From Bacillus sp. B15-48 (GTDB lineage Bacteria > Bacillota > Bacilli > Bacillales > Cytobacillaceae): a stretch of DNA of 64,000 bases. The stretch lies in contig NZ_WOFU01000002.1 of the NCBI RefSeq assembly GCF_016879755.1, positions 434,001 through 498,000 on the forward strand, given 5' to 3'. Positions 33,430 to 42,102 of the stretch are shown here, piece after piece (position 1 is the stretch's first letter; each line of letters opens with the position of its first letter). The position numbers and the translations under genes are program-made. The notes below the pieces were generated by a model. The model searched no databases, was not told where the DNA came from, and saw only the letters and a program-made list of their open reading frames with translations.

Positions 33430-34653
33430 CTATAGAGGTTCCATATAAAACTTTATTTCCTTCGCGGCAGTGATGGCGATTTTTTGAGCATCTTCGAAAG
33501 TATCGGCGGAAGCAATCACATACGCATAACGATCCCCCATTGAGTGAGGGGGCTTTAATATCGCTCCTTTGCGCGGTTTTATATAAACATCTTTTACTCC
33601 CTCATACGCTAAAGCACGATTCTTTCCAGTCACTTTCAACAGCAATCCTTTTGAGTTTACCGTGATAAATTGGGCAAATACATGGCGATGCTCAGTTATT
33701 ATCACCTCTGGTTTTTCGCCAAGATACAGCTTTATCACTTCTTGAACAAGACTCATCCCCGATCCTTCGAAAAGAATTTGATTCATTGCACCACCTGAAA
33801 CCCGTGGATTGATTTCAACTAACTTCCATTTACCTTGAACCAATCTCAATTCTAAATGACAAGATCCATATTCCATCTCAAGGATATTCACAATTTTCTC
33901 AACAGTGATTTGAAGTTCCGTCAATAAATGTTCTGCGATCATGGCCGGAAAATGGTATCCGGATACGATAAATCGCTCCCCTAGAGAAATCACTTGTTCG
34001 ACAATCCCAACGAGGTGTACTTTCCCTTCCCATACAATGACTTCTACTAAATATTGAGGACCCTCTAAATATTCTTCAATTAATATCGGCATATCTTCAT
34101 TTTCGGTTTTTAAAATCGCTATGCCAGCTTCTAACTCGGAACGATTATTTACGTATAGCACATCTTTCGAACCATTTGACTGGGGAGATTTAATGATAAG
34201 AGGGTAGGAATGGGTAAACTGGTTCATCTTATCTTGCAAATTCTCATGAGATAACAATGTAGTAAAAGACGGGTTTACATTGAGGCTTTGAAGTTCTTTT
34301 CGAAAGCATATTTTATTCTCCATTTTATACAATGCTTCAATAGATAGCTGAAATAAACCCATTTCAGCTGCAACAACTGCTGCTAGAGAAACATATGGAT
34401 CGACTAAACTAATGCATGCTTTAAGCGTTTTCCCCTGTAATGTCAGTCGATTAAGCTGATTTATTAAATTCCTCTCGTCAAACAAATTTTCAAGATAAAT
34501 CATTTGATGAACATCGGGAAACTCCTCTCGTTGCTGGAGGAATTTATCTCTATCGGTAAATAACACCGTAAAATAACCCATTTTTTCTGCAGTTTGAATC
34601 GCTTCCCTACTCGTACCAGACTTATTGCTCCCAATAAAAACAATCGTATCCAT
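33430..34653 (-). CDS. ATP-grasp ligase, L-amino-acid-ligase/carboxylase type
   Basis: A 407-aa ATP-grasp enzyme of a different subfamily from its neighbours, resembling dipeptide ligases (BacD-like) and carbamoyl-phosphate-synthase-type enzymes. N-terminal Rossmann-like domain (MDTIVFIGSNKSGTSREAIQ), ATP-grasp core (PLIIKSPQSNGSKDVLYV, MPILIEEYLEGPQYLVEVIV, LELRLVQGKWKLVEINPRVS with GG) and a C-terminal domain. The ATG after GGGGG is chosen. It is the first gene of the cluster. It probably makes an amide or peptide bond to an amino acid; the substrate cannot be deduced. Confidence 0.85.
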   Translation of the reverse strand: MDTIVFIGSNKSGTSREAIQTAEKMGYFTVLFTDRDKFLQQREEFPDVHQMIYLENLFDERNLINQLNRLTLQGKTLKACISLVDPYVSLAAVVAAEMGLFQLSIEALYKMENKICFRKELQSLNVNPSFTTLLSHENLQDKMNQFTHSYPLIIKSPQSNGSKDVLYVNNRSELEAGIAILKTENEDMPILIEEYLEGPQYLVEVIVWEGKVHLVGIVEQVISLGERFIVSGYHFPAMIAEHLLTELQITVEKIVNILEMEYGSCHLELRLVQGKWKLVEINPRVSGGAMNQILFEGSGMSLVQEVIKLYLGEKPEVIITEHRHVFAQFITVNSKGLLLKVTGKNRALAYEGVKDVYIKPRKGAILKPPHSMGDRYAYVIASADTFEDAQKIAITAAKEIKFYMEPL

Positions 34654-34713
34654 TCCATATACATCCCCCAATTTTTTTCCATCCCTCTTTAATTTATTCT
34701 TTTTAAATTATTG

Positions 34714-34721
34714 AGTGTATG
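34714..34721 (-). promoter_or_regulatory. Sporulation-type -10 element upstream of the ATP-grasp cluster
   Basis: Minus-strand CATACACT is a full match to the sigma-E -10 element (CATACAMT), about 60 bases upstream of the first ATP-grasp start. No convincing sigma-E -35 (KMATATT) sits 14-15 bases upstream, so it is only suggestive. Confidence 0.35.
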
Positions 34722-34763
34722 TACAGTAAGCAAATTTCATAGGTATTAGGCTAATAACAATAG

Positions 34764-34796
34764 AAAGACTGGTCGTTTTTTCCGACCAGTCTTTTG
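34764..34796 (-). terminator. Rho-independent terminator after yqjQ
   Basis: A 12-bp stem (AAAGACTGGTCG and complement) with a 7-base loop, about 5 bases past the yqjQ stop; followed on the minus strand by CTATTG, so the T tract is short. Confidence 0.7.
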
Positions 34797-34798
34797 AT

Positions 34799-35593
34799 TT
34801 ATTTTTTATTGAACGCGCTTTTGCCAACCCATTCGAATGTACGTGGAAAAAGAGTATGAATGATGCTCCCAGCATTCATCCAACGCGGAAGGTTAATTTC
34901 TCTTGTTTTTGTCAACATCCGGTTGACAACCTTGTTAGCGACATATTCTGGCTGAAGCATAAACCGCTGAACATTAAATACATAGGTTCCTTCTTGATCC
35001 GCAATCTTGAAAAAGTTAGTAGCAATTGGTCCTGGGTTTACCGCTGTAACAAAAATACCATCATCGCTCACTTCCATGCGCAAACTATTTGTGTAGCCAA
35101 GAACCGCATGTTTTGTTGCTGAATAAATACTGGACTTTGGGGTAGCTATTTTCCCAGCCTGAGAAGCAATATTAATAATGTGACCGCTCTTCCTTTCCTT
35201 CATCGTTGGAAGGACCATTGATGTACATGCCATTAACCCAACAACATTTACATCAAACATTGCTTTTATTTCGTCGAAACTTGCTTCGTGAGCGTGGCGA
35301 AATATACCAAAACCAGCGTTATTAACAAGAACATCCACATACCCAATTTCGGCAAGGACTTCTGTAAATACATACTGAACTGCTTCTAGATTTGAAACAT
35401 CGAGACTTCTAATAATAACGGAAGTGTTGAACTTCATTTCAAGTTCTTTTTTTAGCTGTTCCAACTTATCAAGGCTGCGGGCAAATAAAATTAGATTAGC
35501 CTGCTGACTAGCACATAGACGAGCCATTTCAGCGCCAATCCCTCCTGAAGCACCGGTAATAATAATATTTTTGCCCTGTAAACGATTTTGCAT
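34799..35593 (-). CDS. yqjQ: Short-chain dehydrogenase YqjQ
   Basis: Classical SDR oxidoreductase, 264 aa, with the cofactor motif TGASGGIG, the NNAGFG structural motif and the catalytic YSATKHA (Tyr-x-x-x-Lys) preceded by the serine of NIASQAG. A likely start at the ATG after AGGTGGAAG gives MQNRLQGKNIIITGASGG. It overlaps yqjP in the same order as B. subtilis, so the two are cotranscribed. Substrate unknown; the C-terminus is basic and resembles membrane-associated SDRs acting on lipids. Confidence 0.86.
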   Translation of the reverse strand: MQNRLQGKNIIITGASGGIGAEMARLCASQQANLILFARSLDKLEQLKKELEMKFNTSVIIRSLDVSNLEAVQYVFTEVLAEIGYVDVLVNNAGFGIFRHAHEASFDEIKAMFDVNVVGLMACTSMVLPTMKERKSGHIINIASQAGKIATPKSSIYSATKHAVLGYTNSLRMEVSDDGIFVTAVNPGPIATNFFKIADQEGTYVFNVQRFMLQPEYVANKVVNRMLTKTREINLPRWMNAGSIIHTLFPRTFEWVGKSAFNKK

Positions 35594-35610
35594 CCTCAAG
35601 AACTTCCACC

Positions 35611-36579
35611 TCATTTTGCAGCGTAGTATAACAATGTCTGTTCTCCCTCTACAACCTTAATTTCGGATAATGATAATAAATAATCTAACTGGGCTACCGT
35701 TTCTGAAATGGTCAATCCCGTTTCCAATTCATACACTTTAGGAAATAACTCACGACAAATTTGGAAGGCCGTTCTCGGTTCATGTACGAGCATATTTTTC
35801 ACTTGCATCGCGCGCTGATGCTGACTAGCAAGCCTTTTTTTAATTAGAGTATGGGCATCCGTCACATCCGCTCCATGACCGGCTAACACAAACGCGATAG
35901 GATATTCAGCTAATTTACTAAGCGATTCGTTATATTGGAGTTGCGGTTTCGGTCGCTCAAAGTCTTTAGAAAGTGGAGGTTCAAGTAATGGATTCGGTGA
36001 AATATGAGAAAGCAAGACATCCCCACCAATCAGGAAGCCATCTTGCTCACGCCAGAGGGCGATATGCCCCTGTGCATGCCCATGAGTCTCAATGACTTTC
36101 CAACCCTCGATTCCTGAAGGGGAATCATTTTCATACAAATATCCAGTTAAGCAGATATTTGGTACAAAAACGAGGGTCTCTTTCATTTTCTCGACAGACG
36201 ACTTGTAATATTCTTCAGGCACTCCAAATTGACGATATACCTCCTCATAAAACTCATCTTCCATCGTCCATAAACTAGCCGACCGATTTAGCCATCGCTC
36301 ATTCCAAGGATGCGCATATACTTCTATAGATGCGGATAAATAAGAGAGTAGACCGACATGATCGGGGTGATGATGAGTTAAAATTACCTGCTCAATATCT
36401 GCTGGAGTTAATTTCAGCTCAGCTAGTTGCTCATTGAATCTCTGCCAAGCTTCCTCCGTTTTTACTCCAGCATCAATTAATGTCAGCCGTTCACCTTTAA
36501 TTAAATACGTATGCACATCACCAACTGAAAAAGGCGTTGGTAAAGTTATTTTCGCAATCCCATTTTTCCATTCAACCAT
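35611..36579 (-). CDS. yqjP: Metallo-beta-lactamase fold hydrolase YqjP
   Basis: MBL-fold protein of 322 aa. The metal-binding motif is in ILTHHHPDHVGLLSYL (HxHxDH), with further ligands in GHAQGHIAL, LIGGDVLL and VLAGHGADVTD. The C-terminal 60 residues form a winged-helix-like tail (AFQICRELFPKVYELETGLT), typical of LACTB2-like hydrolases. Substrate unknown, probably a thioester or phosphoester. Upstream of yqjQ with a short gap. Divergent from proI. Confidence 0.86.
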   Translation of the reverse strand: MVEWKNGIAKITLPTPFSVGDVHTYLIKGERLTLIDAGVKTEEAWQRFNEQLAELKLTPADIEQVILTHHHPDHVGLLSYLSASIEVYAHPWNERWLNRSASLWTMEDEFYEEVYRQFGVPEEYYKSSVEKMKETLVFVPNICLTGYLYENDSPSGIEGWKVIETHGHAQGHIALWREQDGFLIGGDVLLSHISPNPLLEPPLSKDFERPKPQLQYNESLSKLAEYPIAFVLAGHGADVTDAHTLIKKRLASQHQRAMQVKNMLVHEPRTAFQICRELFPKVYELETGLTISETVAQLDYLLSLSEIKVVEGEQTLLYYAAK

Positions 36580-36722
36580 TCTTTCTTCTCCTAACTATTC
36601 AATAATATATGTTTAAAAGAGCATTTAACAAGTTTCAACAAGGAAACATAAAAAAGTAAAAAAGTGTAATATTTTTATTTTAATCGTTATTTTCCGAATA
36701 GACAAACAATTCGCTCAGCTAC

Positions 36723-36752
36723 TTGACAGCTAGTGTATTTTTCTAGGATAAT
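36723..36752 (+). promoter_or_regulatory. Sigma-A promoter of proI
   Basis: TTGACA at 36723-36728, an 18-base spacer and GATAAT at 36747-36752. It lies about 110 bases upstream of the proI ATG. Confidence 0.65.
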
Positions 36753-36773
36753 CACTATAAAAAATAAAAAGAA

Positions 36774-36807
36774 ACCTTTCTTCCTAAAAAAGATGAAAGG
36801 TCTTTTT
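36774..36807 (+). terminator. Hairpin with U tract in the proI leader
   Basis: ACCTTTC and GAAAGGT form a 7-bp stem with a 14-base A-rich loop, followed immediately by CTTTTT. It lies between the promoter and the start codon, so it would end transcripts before proI unless read through: an attenuator candidate. No T-box sequence is present. Confidence 0.6.
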
Positions 36808-36860
36808 ATTGCTACATTTCGCACGATGAACTAGTCAAAATTAAAAGTGGAGGACAGAGA

Positions 36861-37712
36861 ATGAATAAACTTGTTTTTATCGGAGCAGGGTCAATGGCAG
36901 AGGCATTAATATCAGGAATAACAGAGACAGGGCTACTAAACGGAAATAACATTTGGGTTACAAATCGACATAACGAGGAAAAGTTAGATCAGTTGAAAAA
37001 ACAATACGGTGTAAACACTTCATATAATTACGACGAACTTTTTACTAATGCAGATGCGGTTATTTTAGCCATGAAACCAAAAGATGCAGCTAGTGCAATT
37101 CAAACATTTAAATCTTATCTATCTAATCATCTTCTGATTATATCTGTGCTGGCAGGCGTCTCAATTGCTACAATTGAGACAGTTGCTGAAAAACCAGTGG
37201 CAGTCGTTCGAGCAATGCCGAACACGTCAGCGGCTGTAAATAAATCTGCAACTGCATTAGCTTTTAACCCAAAAGTTACGGAAGTACAAAAAAACATTTC
37301 ACGTCAACTTTTTGACACAGTTGGATTCACAGCATTTGTGAACGAAAATCAGTTGGATGCAGTCACAGGCTTATCAGGAAGTGGACCAGCATATTTTTAC
37401 TATATAATAGAAGCAATGGAAAAAAGTGCAATTGAGCTCGGATTAGAGCAAAAGTTGGCTAAAGACTTAATTATTCAAACCCTTCGCGGAGCAGCTGATA
37501 TGGTAGAAAAATCAAATAAAACTCCCGAACAGCTTCGACTTGAGGTAACTAGCCCAGGAGGAACAACGGAGGCAGGAATTTCAATCCTTAATAAATTCGA
37601 GGTACAAGAGGCGTTTAGTTCATGTGTTAAGGAAGCTGCGGCTCACTCACAAAAAATGGGAAAAGCACTATCTTCCGAACTAAGACATCCAACTCAACCA
37701 CTAAACCTTTAG
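36861..37712 (+). CDS. proI: Pyrroline-5-carboxylate reductase
   Basis: Reduces pyrroline-5-carboxylate to proline with NAD(P)H. N-terminal Rossmann motif FIGAGSMAEALISGI, the PNTSAAVNKSATAL region and the C-terminal signature typical of ProC enzymes: TLRGAADMVEKSNKTPEQLR leading into VTSPGGTTEAGI. 283 aa is normal. The locus between yqjP and rnz corresponds to proI (yqjO) of B. subtilis. Binding site GTGGAGGA 8 bases before the ATG. It may be controlled by the leader hairpin. Confidence 0.94.
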   Translation: MNKLVFIGAGSMAEALISGITETGLLNGNNIWVTNRHNEEKLDQLKKQYGVNTSYNYDELFTNADAVILAMKPKDAASAIQTFKSYLSNHLLIISVLAGVSIATIETVAEKPVAVVRAMPNTSAAVNKSATALAFNPKVTEVQKNISRQLFDTVGFTAFVNENQLDAVTGLSGSGPAYFYYIIEAMEKSAIELGLEQKLAKDLIIQTLRGAADMVEKSNKTPEQLRLEVTSPGGTTEAGISILNKFEVQEAFSSCVKEAAAHSQKMGKALSSELRHPTQPLNL

Positions 37713-37757
37713 ATATTGATAAATTATCAAAGCAAATTTTGAGGGGTTTTTTCAATG

Positions 37758-37798
37758 GAACAGACCGGTTGATTATCCCCCGGTCTGTGTTTCTTTTT
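37758..37798. terminator. Terminator between convergent proI and rnz
   Basis: CAGACCGG and CCGGTCTG pair with an 11-base loop; on the plus strand TGTTTCTTTTTTC follows, serving proI. The stem overlaps the rnz stop region. Confidence 0.75.
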
Positions 37799-38720
37799 TC
37801 TGTATCGGTATCGCCACTTCCATGAAATCATTTGCAATGATTGTGTCAAAAAATACTGCTCTCGCCTCCAGAAGGAGTCGCTCAGCACCTTCTTTATCGT
37901 AACGGGAACTAATATGGGTTAAACATAATTTTCTTACATTTGCTTTTTTGGCAATTTCACTTGCCTCAGTCGTCGTACAGTGGAAATACTCACGAGCCAT
38001 CTCTTCCTCTTCAGCAGAAAAAGTTGCTTCATGTATAAGTAAATCTGCATTTTCAGCAAGTTCTTGAGCCGCTTCACATCGCCTAGTATCCCCAAGAATC
38101 GTCACAACTCTCCCTTTTTGCGGTGGACCTAGGAAATCTTCTGGATACAGCATCTGCCCATTCGCATCTTTAACAACTTCTCCATCTTTAATTTTTTTAT
38201 AAATTGGTCCAGGCTGGACTCCCTTTTCTTTCAATTTATCAACTAATAATGTACCCGCGCGATCTTTTTCTACAATTCTGTATCCAAATGAAGAAATACC
38301 ATGTTCCAATCGCTTTGCCTCAACGATAAACTGGTCATCTTCAAATACGACCCCTTCTCCGATCTCAACAATTTGAAGGGAATACCTCAAGTAAGTTTTA
38401 CTTACGTTGAAACTAATATCGAGGTACGCTTTAATACCGGGAGGCCCATAGAGTGTAACAGGTGAATCACCACCTTGAAAGGATCGACTTGCTAATAATC
38501 CCGGTAAGCCATAGATATGATCTCCATGCAAATGGGTAATAAATATTTTTTCAATTCTTCGCGGCTTAATACTTGTATGTAAGATTTGATGCTGAGTTGC
38601 CTCACCACAATCAAATAACCAAACAACTCCACGCTCCTCAAGAAGCTTTAGAGCAATTGATGTCACATTCCGATGTTTCGCAGGAACTCCGGCCCCAGTT
38701 CCTAAAAAAAACACTTCCAT
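37773..38720 (-). CDS. rnz: Ribonuclease Z
   Basis: MBL-fold tRNA 3' endonuclease, 315 aa, that cleaves pre-tRNA after the discriminator base. Zinc motif [17 protein letters not shown] (HxHxDH), plus [31 protein letters not shown] with its HCTT and [12 protein letters not shown]. The flexible arm that grips tRNA lies around residues 155-190. It sits convergent with proI and divergent from zwf, as in B. subtilis. Confidence 0.95.
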   Translation of the reverse strand: MEVFFLGTGAGVPAKHRNVTSIALKLLEERGVVWLFDCGEATQHQILHTSIKPRRIEKIFITHLHGDHIYGLPGLLASRSFQGGDSPVTLYGPPGIKAYLDISFNVSKTYLRYSLQIVEIGEGVVFEDDQFIVEAKRLEHGISSFGYRIVEKDRAGTLLVDKLKEKGVQPGPIYKKIKDGEVVKDANGQMLYPEDFLGPPQKGRVVTILGDTRRCEAAQELAENADLLIHEATFSAEEEEMAREYFHCTTTEASEIAKKANVRKLCLTHISSRYDKEGAERLLLEARAVFFDTIIANDFMEVAIPIQKKETQTGG

Positions 38721-38893
38721 AAAAAATAACTCCTTTACATAAAATCCATTTCGAGTTTACTATAACACATATTACAGGATAAAAAGGAATGGAGAGAAGA
38801 AACTAAATATGTTTGAATCATTTGCTTATTTACAATAAACAAGATAAAATTTTTTGGATACATACTAACGAGAAAAAAGAGAGGTTTTGAACT

Positions 38894-40390
38894 TTGACAC
38901 AGAACGAAAAACCAACTGCATTAATTATGATCTTCGGAGCTACGGGGGATTTGGCCAAGCGAAAATTATTTCCCTCCTTGTACCGATTATTCGAAAAAGA
39001 TAAACTAAACCGCTTTGCTGTAATTGGAGTCGCGCGAAGATCTCTTACGAACGAAGAATTTCAAACAAGCGTAAGAACATCCGTCACTAATGAAGAGCCT
39101 ACAGGCAAGAATATAGAAGAATTTGTTTCAAAATTTTCCTATCATTCTCATGATGTAACAGATTCGAATTCTTACTCCGTTTTAAACAACTTAGCTACAG
39201 AACTCGATCAAAAATACATGCTAAATGGAAATCGAATCTTCTATCTCGCAATGGCACCCGAATTTTTTGGAACCATTGCCGAACACCTGAAACATGACGG
39301 ATTAACAGATACAGAAGGCTTTAAACGCCTTGTCATCGAAAAGCCATTTGGCCATGACCTTGAATCTGCCCAAAAGCTTAATAATCAAATTAGAATGGCC
39401 TTTTCTGAAAATGAAATTTATCGGATTGACCATTATCTTGGGAAAGAAATGGTCCAAAACATTGAGGTCATCAGATTTGCCAATAGTATTTTTGAGCCGC
39501 TGTGGAACAATCGCTTTATTTCAAATATTCAAGTGACTTCGAGTGAAACCCTTGGGGTAGAAGAGCGAGGACGTTATTATGAAAAAAGCGGAGCATTAAG
39601 AGATATGGTACAAAACCACATGTTGCAAATGGTCTCCCTTCTGGCAATGGAACCGCCAATCAACCTTTCCACAGACGAGGTTCGTTCTGAAAAAGTTCGG
39701 GTATTCAGAGCACTAAGACCAATCAAAGGAGAAGAGGTCAATCAGTTTTTTGTTCGAGGCCAATATGGCAAAGGCTTATTAAACGGAAAAGACGTTCCAG
39801 CTTATAGAGACGAAGACATGGTAGACCAAGAATCAAATACGGAGACATTTGTAGCCGGGAAATTAATGATTGATAATTTCCGCTGGGCTGGGGTCCCTTT
39901 CTATATACGAACAGGAAAGCGAATGGAAGCAAAAACGACGAAAATTGTTATCCAATTTAAGGACATGCCTATGGATCTATACAATAAGCAAGAAGGTTCT
40001 GTTCGTCCTAACCTCCTCGTCATTCACATTCAACCTGAGGAAGGAATTACTCTTTATTTTAATGCCAAAAAAGGTGGACAGTCGTTCGGCTCAACCCCGG
40101 TGAAACTTAATTATGCTAACAGAGGCATCAATGGTATCAACACGCCTGAGGCCTACGAAAGGCTATTATACGATTGTTTACGTGGCGATGCGACGAACTT
40201 TACGCACTGGGAAGAGGTGGCCCTGTCCTGGAATTTCGTTGATAATATTTCTGCTGAATGGGAAAACGCAAAAGAACAAAGTTTTCCAAATTATGAATCC
40301 GGTTCAATGGGACCAAAAGCAGCCGACGCTCTCCTTGCAAAAGACGGATTTTTCTGGTGGCCAGTAACAAACCTAGATGTTGAAACATGA
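38894..40390 (+). CDS. zwf: Glucose-6-phosphate 1-dehydrogenase
   Basis: First enzyme of the oxidative pentose phosphate pathway. NADP-binding motif IFGATGDLAKRKLFPSL, the active-site RIDHYLGKEMVQNI with catalytic His nearby, and EKPFGHD. 498 aa is standard. It starts at a TTG codon with GAGAGG upstream. It is convergent with gndA, the third enzyme of the same pathway, across a shared terminator. Confidence 0.96.
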   Translation: MTQNEKPTALIMIFGATGDLAKRKLFPSLYRLFEKDKLNRFAVIGVARRSLTNEEFQTSVRTSVTNEEPTGKNIEEFVSKFSYHSHDVTDSNSYSVLNNLATELDQKYMLNGNRIFYLAMAPEFFGTIAEHLKHDGLTDTEGFKRLVIEKPFGHDLESAQKLNNQIRMAFSENEIYRIDHYLGKEMVQNIEVIRFANSIFEPLWNNRFISNIQVTSSETLGVEERGRYYEKSGALRDMVQNHMLQMVSLLAMEPPINLSTDEVRSEKVRVFRALRPIKGEEVNQFFVRGQYGKGLLNGKDVPAYRDEDMVDQESNTETFVAGKLMIDNFRWAGVPFYIRTGKRMEAKTTKIVIQFKDMPMDLYNKQEGSVRPNLLVIHIQPEEGITLYFNAKKGGQSFGSTPVKLNYANRGINGINTPEAYERLLYDCLRGDATNFTHWEEVALSWNFVDNISAEWENAKEQSFPNYESGSMGPKAADALLAKDGFFWWPVTNLDVET

Positions 40391-40466
40391 TAATTAAGAA
40401 AATCGCAAGCGCCTTGTTCAGGTTAGACAGTTCTAACTTCTGAAATTTATACTAAAATCATACAAA

Positions 40467-40498
40467 CAAAAACAGCGGATCACCGCTGTTTTTGTTTT
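40467..40498. terminator. Bidirectional terminator between zwf and gndA
   Basis: AAAAACAGCGG and CCGCTGTTTTT form an 11-bp stem with a 4-base loop; both directions have T tracts. It touches the gndA stop codon. Confidence 0.92.
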
Positions 40499-41906
40499 AT
40501 TTCATCCATTCTGTATGGAAAACACCCGCTTTATCAACACGCTCATACGTATGTGCGCCAAAATAATCACGCTGAGCCTGTAATAAGTTAGCAGGAAGGG
40601 TTTCTGTACGATAACTATCATAGTAAGCTAGGGCTGATGCGAAACATGGGACAGCAATCCCGTATTGCGCAGCTAGAGAAACGATTTCTCTTAACGCTCC
40701 CTGATAATTTTCTACAATTTCTTTAAAATAAGAGTCAAGCAATAAATTTTTCAAACCTGGTTCACGATCATAAGCTTCTTTAATTTTTTGTAAGAACTGG
40801 GCTCTAATGATACATCCACCACGGAAAATCATTGCTATATCACCGTAACGAAGATCCCAGCCATACTCATCTGATGCAGTCCGCATTTGCGCAAATCCTT
40901 GAGCATAAGAACAAATTTTACTCATATACAACGCTTTACGAACAGATTCAATAAACGCTTCACGATTACCTGAAAATGGACTAGTTTCAGGACCACGTAA
41001 AATCTTGCTTGCAGCAACGCGTTCTTCTTTTAAGGCAGAGATAAATCGTGCAAACACAGATTCTGTAATTAGTGGTAATGGGACCCCTAAATCTAATGCA
41101 CTTTGACTTGTCCACTTTCCTGTTCCTTTTTGTCCTGCAGTATCAAGGATCACATCCACAAGTGGCTTGCCAGTTTCATCATCCATTTTTGTAAAAATAT
41201 CTGCGGTGATTTCAATTAAATAACTGTCGAGTTCACCTTTATTCCACTCAGAGAATACGTGATGAAGTTCAGCAGCTGTAAGACCTAGCATATTTTTAAG
41301 TAAAAAATATGCCTCTGAAATCAATTGCATATCTCCATATTCAATGCCGTTATGTACCATTTTTACATAATGACCGGCTCCATCTGACCCAATATAGGTT
41401 GTACACGGTTCACCGTTTACCTTTGCAGAAATATCCTTAAAGATTGGTGCGATTAAGTCATAAGCTTCTTTTTGACCTCCAGGCATAATCGATGGACCTT
41501 TTAATGCCCCTTCCTCCCCACCGGATACACCAGTACCAACAAAATGAATACCAAGCTCACTCAATTCCTTATTTCTACGCTGTGTATCTGTAAAGAAGGT
41601 ATTCCCGCCATCGATTAAAATATCTCCTTTTTCTAAATATGGCTTTAACTGGTCAATCGTTGCATCCGTAGCCATCCCTGCTTGAACCATTAGCATAATT
41701 TTACGTGGCTTTTCCAAGGAATTTACAAACTCTTCAACAGAAAACGTTCCAAAAATATTCTTCCCTTCGGATTCACGTAACATTACATCTGTTTTCTCGC
41801 GAGAACGATTAAATACGGAAACGGAATACCCTCTACTCTCCATATTCCAAGCTAGATTTTTTCCCATGACCGCAAGACCAATAACACCAATCTGTTGTTT
41901 AGACAT
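40497..41906 (-). CDS. gndA: 6-phosphogluconate dehydrogenase (NADP-dependent)
   Basis: Oxidative decarboxylase that converts 6-phosphogluconate to ribulose-5-phosphate. N-terminal [20 protein letters not shown], the substrate-binding [20 protein letters not shown] and [15 protein letters not shown] signature, and the C-terminal helical tail ([13 protein letters not shown]). 469 aa matches GndA (YqjI), the main B. subtilis enzyme. Convergent with zwf. Confidence 0.96.
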   Translation of the reverse strand: MSKQQIGVIGLAVMGKNLAWNMESRGYSVSVFNRSREKTDVMLRESEGKNIFGTFSVEEFVNSLEKPRKIMLMVQAGMATDATIDQLKPYLEKGDILIDGGNTFFTDTQRRNKELSELGIHFVGTGVSGGEEGALKGPSIMPGGQKEAYDLIAPIFKDISAKVNGEPCTTYIGSDGAGHYVKMVHNGIEYGDMQLISEAYFLLKNMLGLTAAELHHVFSEWNKGELDSYLIEITADIFTKMDDETGKPLVDVILDTAGQKGTGKWTSQSALDLGVPLPLITESVFARFISALKEERVAASKILRGPETSPFSGNREAFIESVRKALYMSKICSYAQGFAQMRTASDEYGWDLRYGDIAMIFRGGCIIRAQFLQKIKEAYDREPGLKNLLLDSYFKEIVENYQGALREIVSLAAQYGIAVPCFASALAYYDSYRTETLPANLLQAQRDYFGAHTYERVDKAGVFHTEWMK

Positions 41907-42061
41907 AAGCTTACATCCTTTCTGTCATATCTACTATTGTAAAATAGCCAATCATCGTTCTTTTTATTACATGTACAACTTACTTAATCTCCTTTTATAA
42001 TTTGACTTATCGATAAAAATTAACCATATTTGTTTTGCTTTTTTCATGTTTTTCATAAAAA

Positions 42062-42098
42062 TAGAAAAAGAAGTACCCATATGATAGGTACTTCTTGT
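42062..42098 (-). terminator. Rho-independent terminator after yqjE
   Basis: Minus-strand AAGAAGTACC/GGGTACTTCTT stem with an 8-base loop, followed by TTTCTATTTTT. Confidence 0.85.
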
Positions 42099-42102
42099 TT
42101 CT

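Noticed and set aside
36600-36860. T-box riboswitch upstream of proI
   Set aside because: The leader is only about 100 bases and lacks the conserved T-box sequence and the long specifier stem; only a simple terminator-type hairpin is present.
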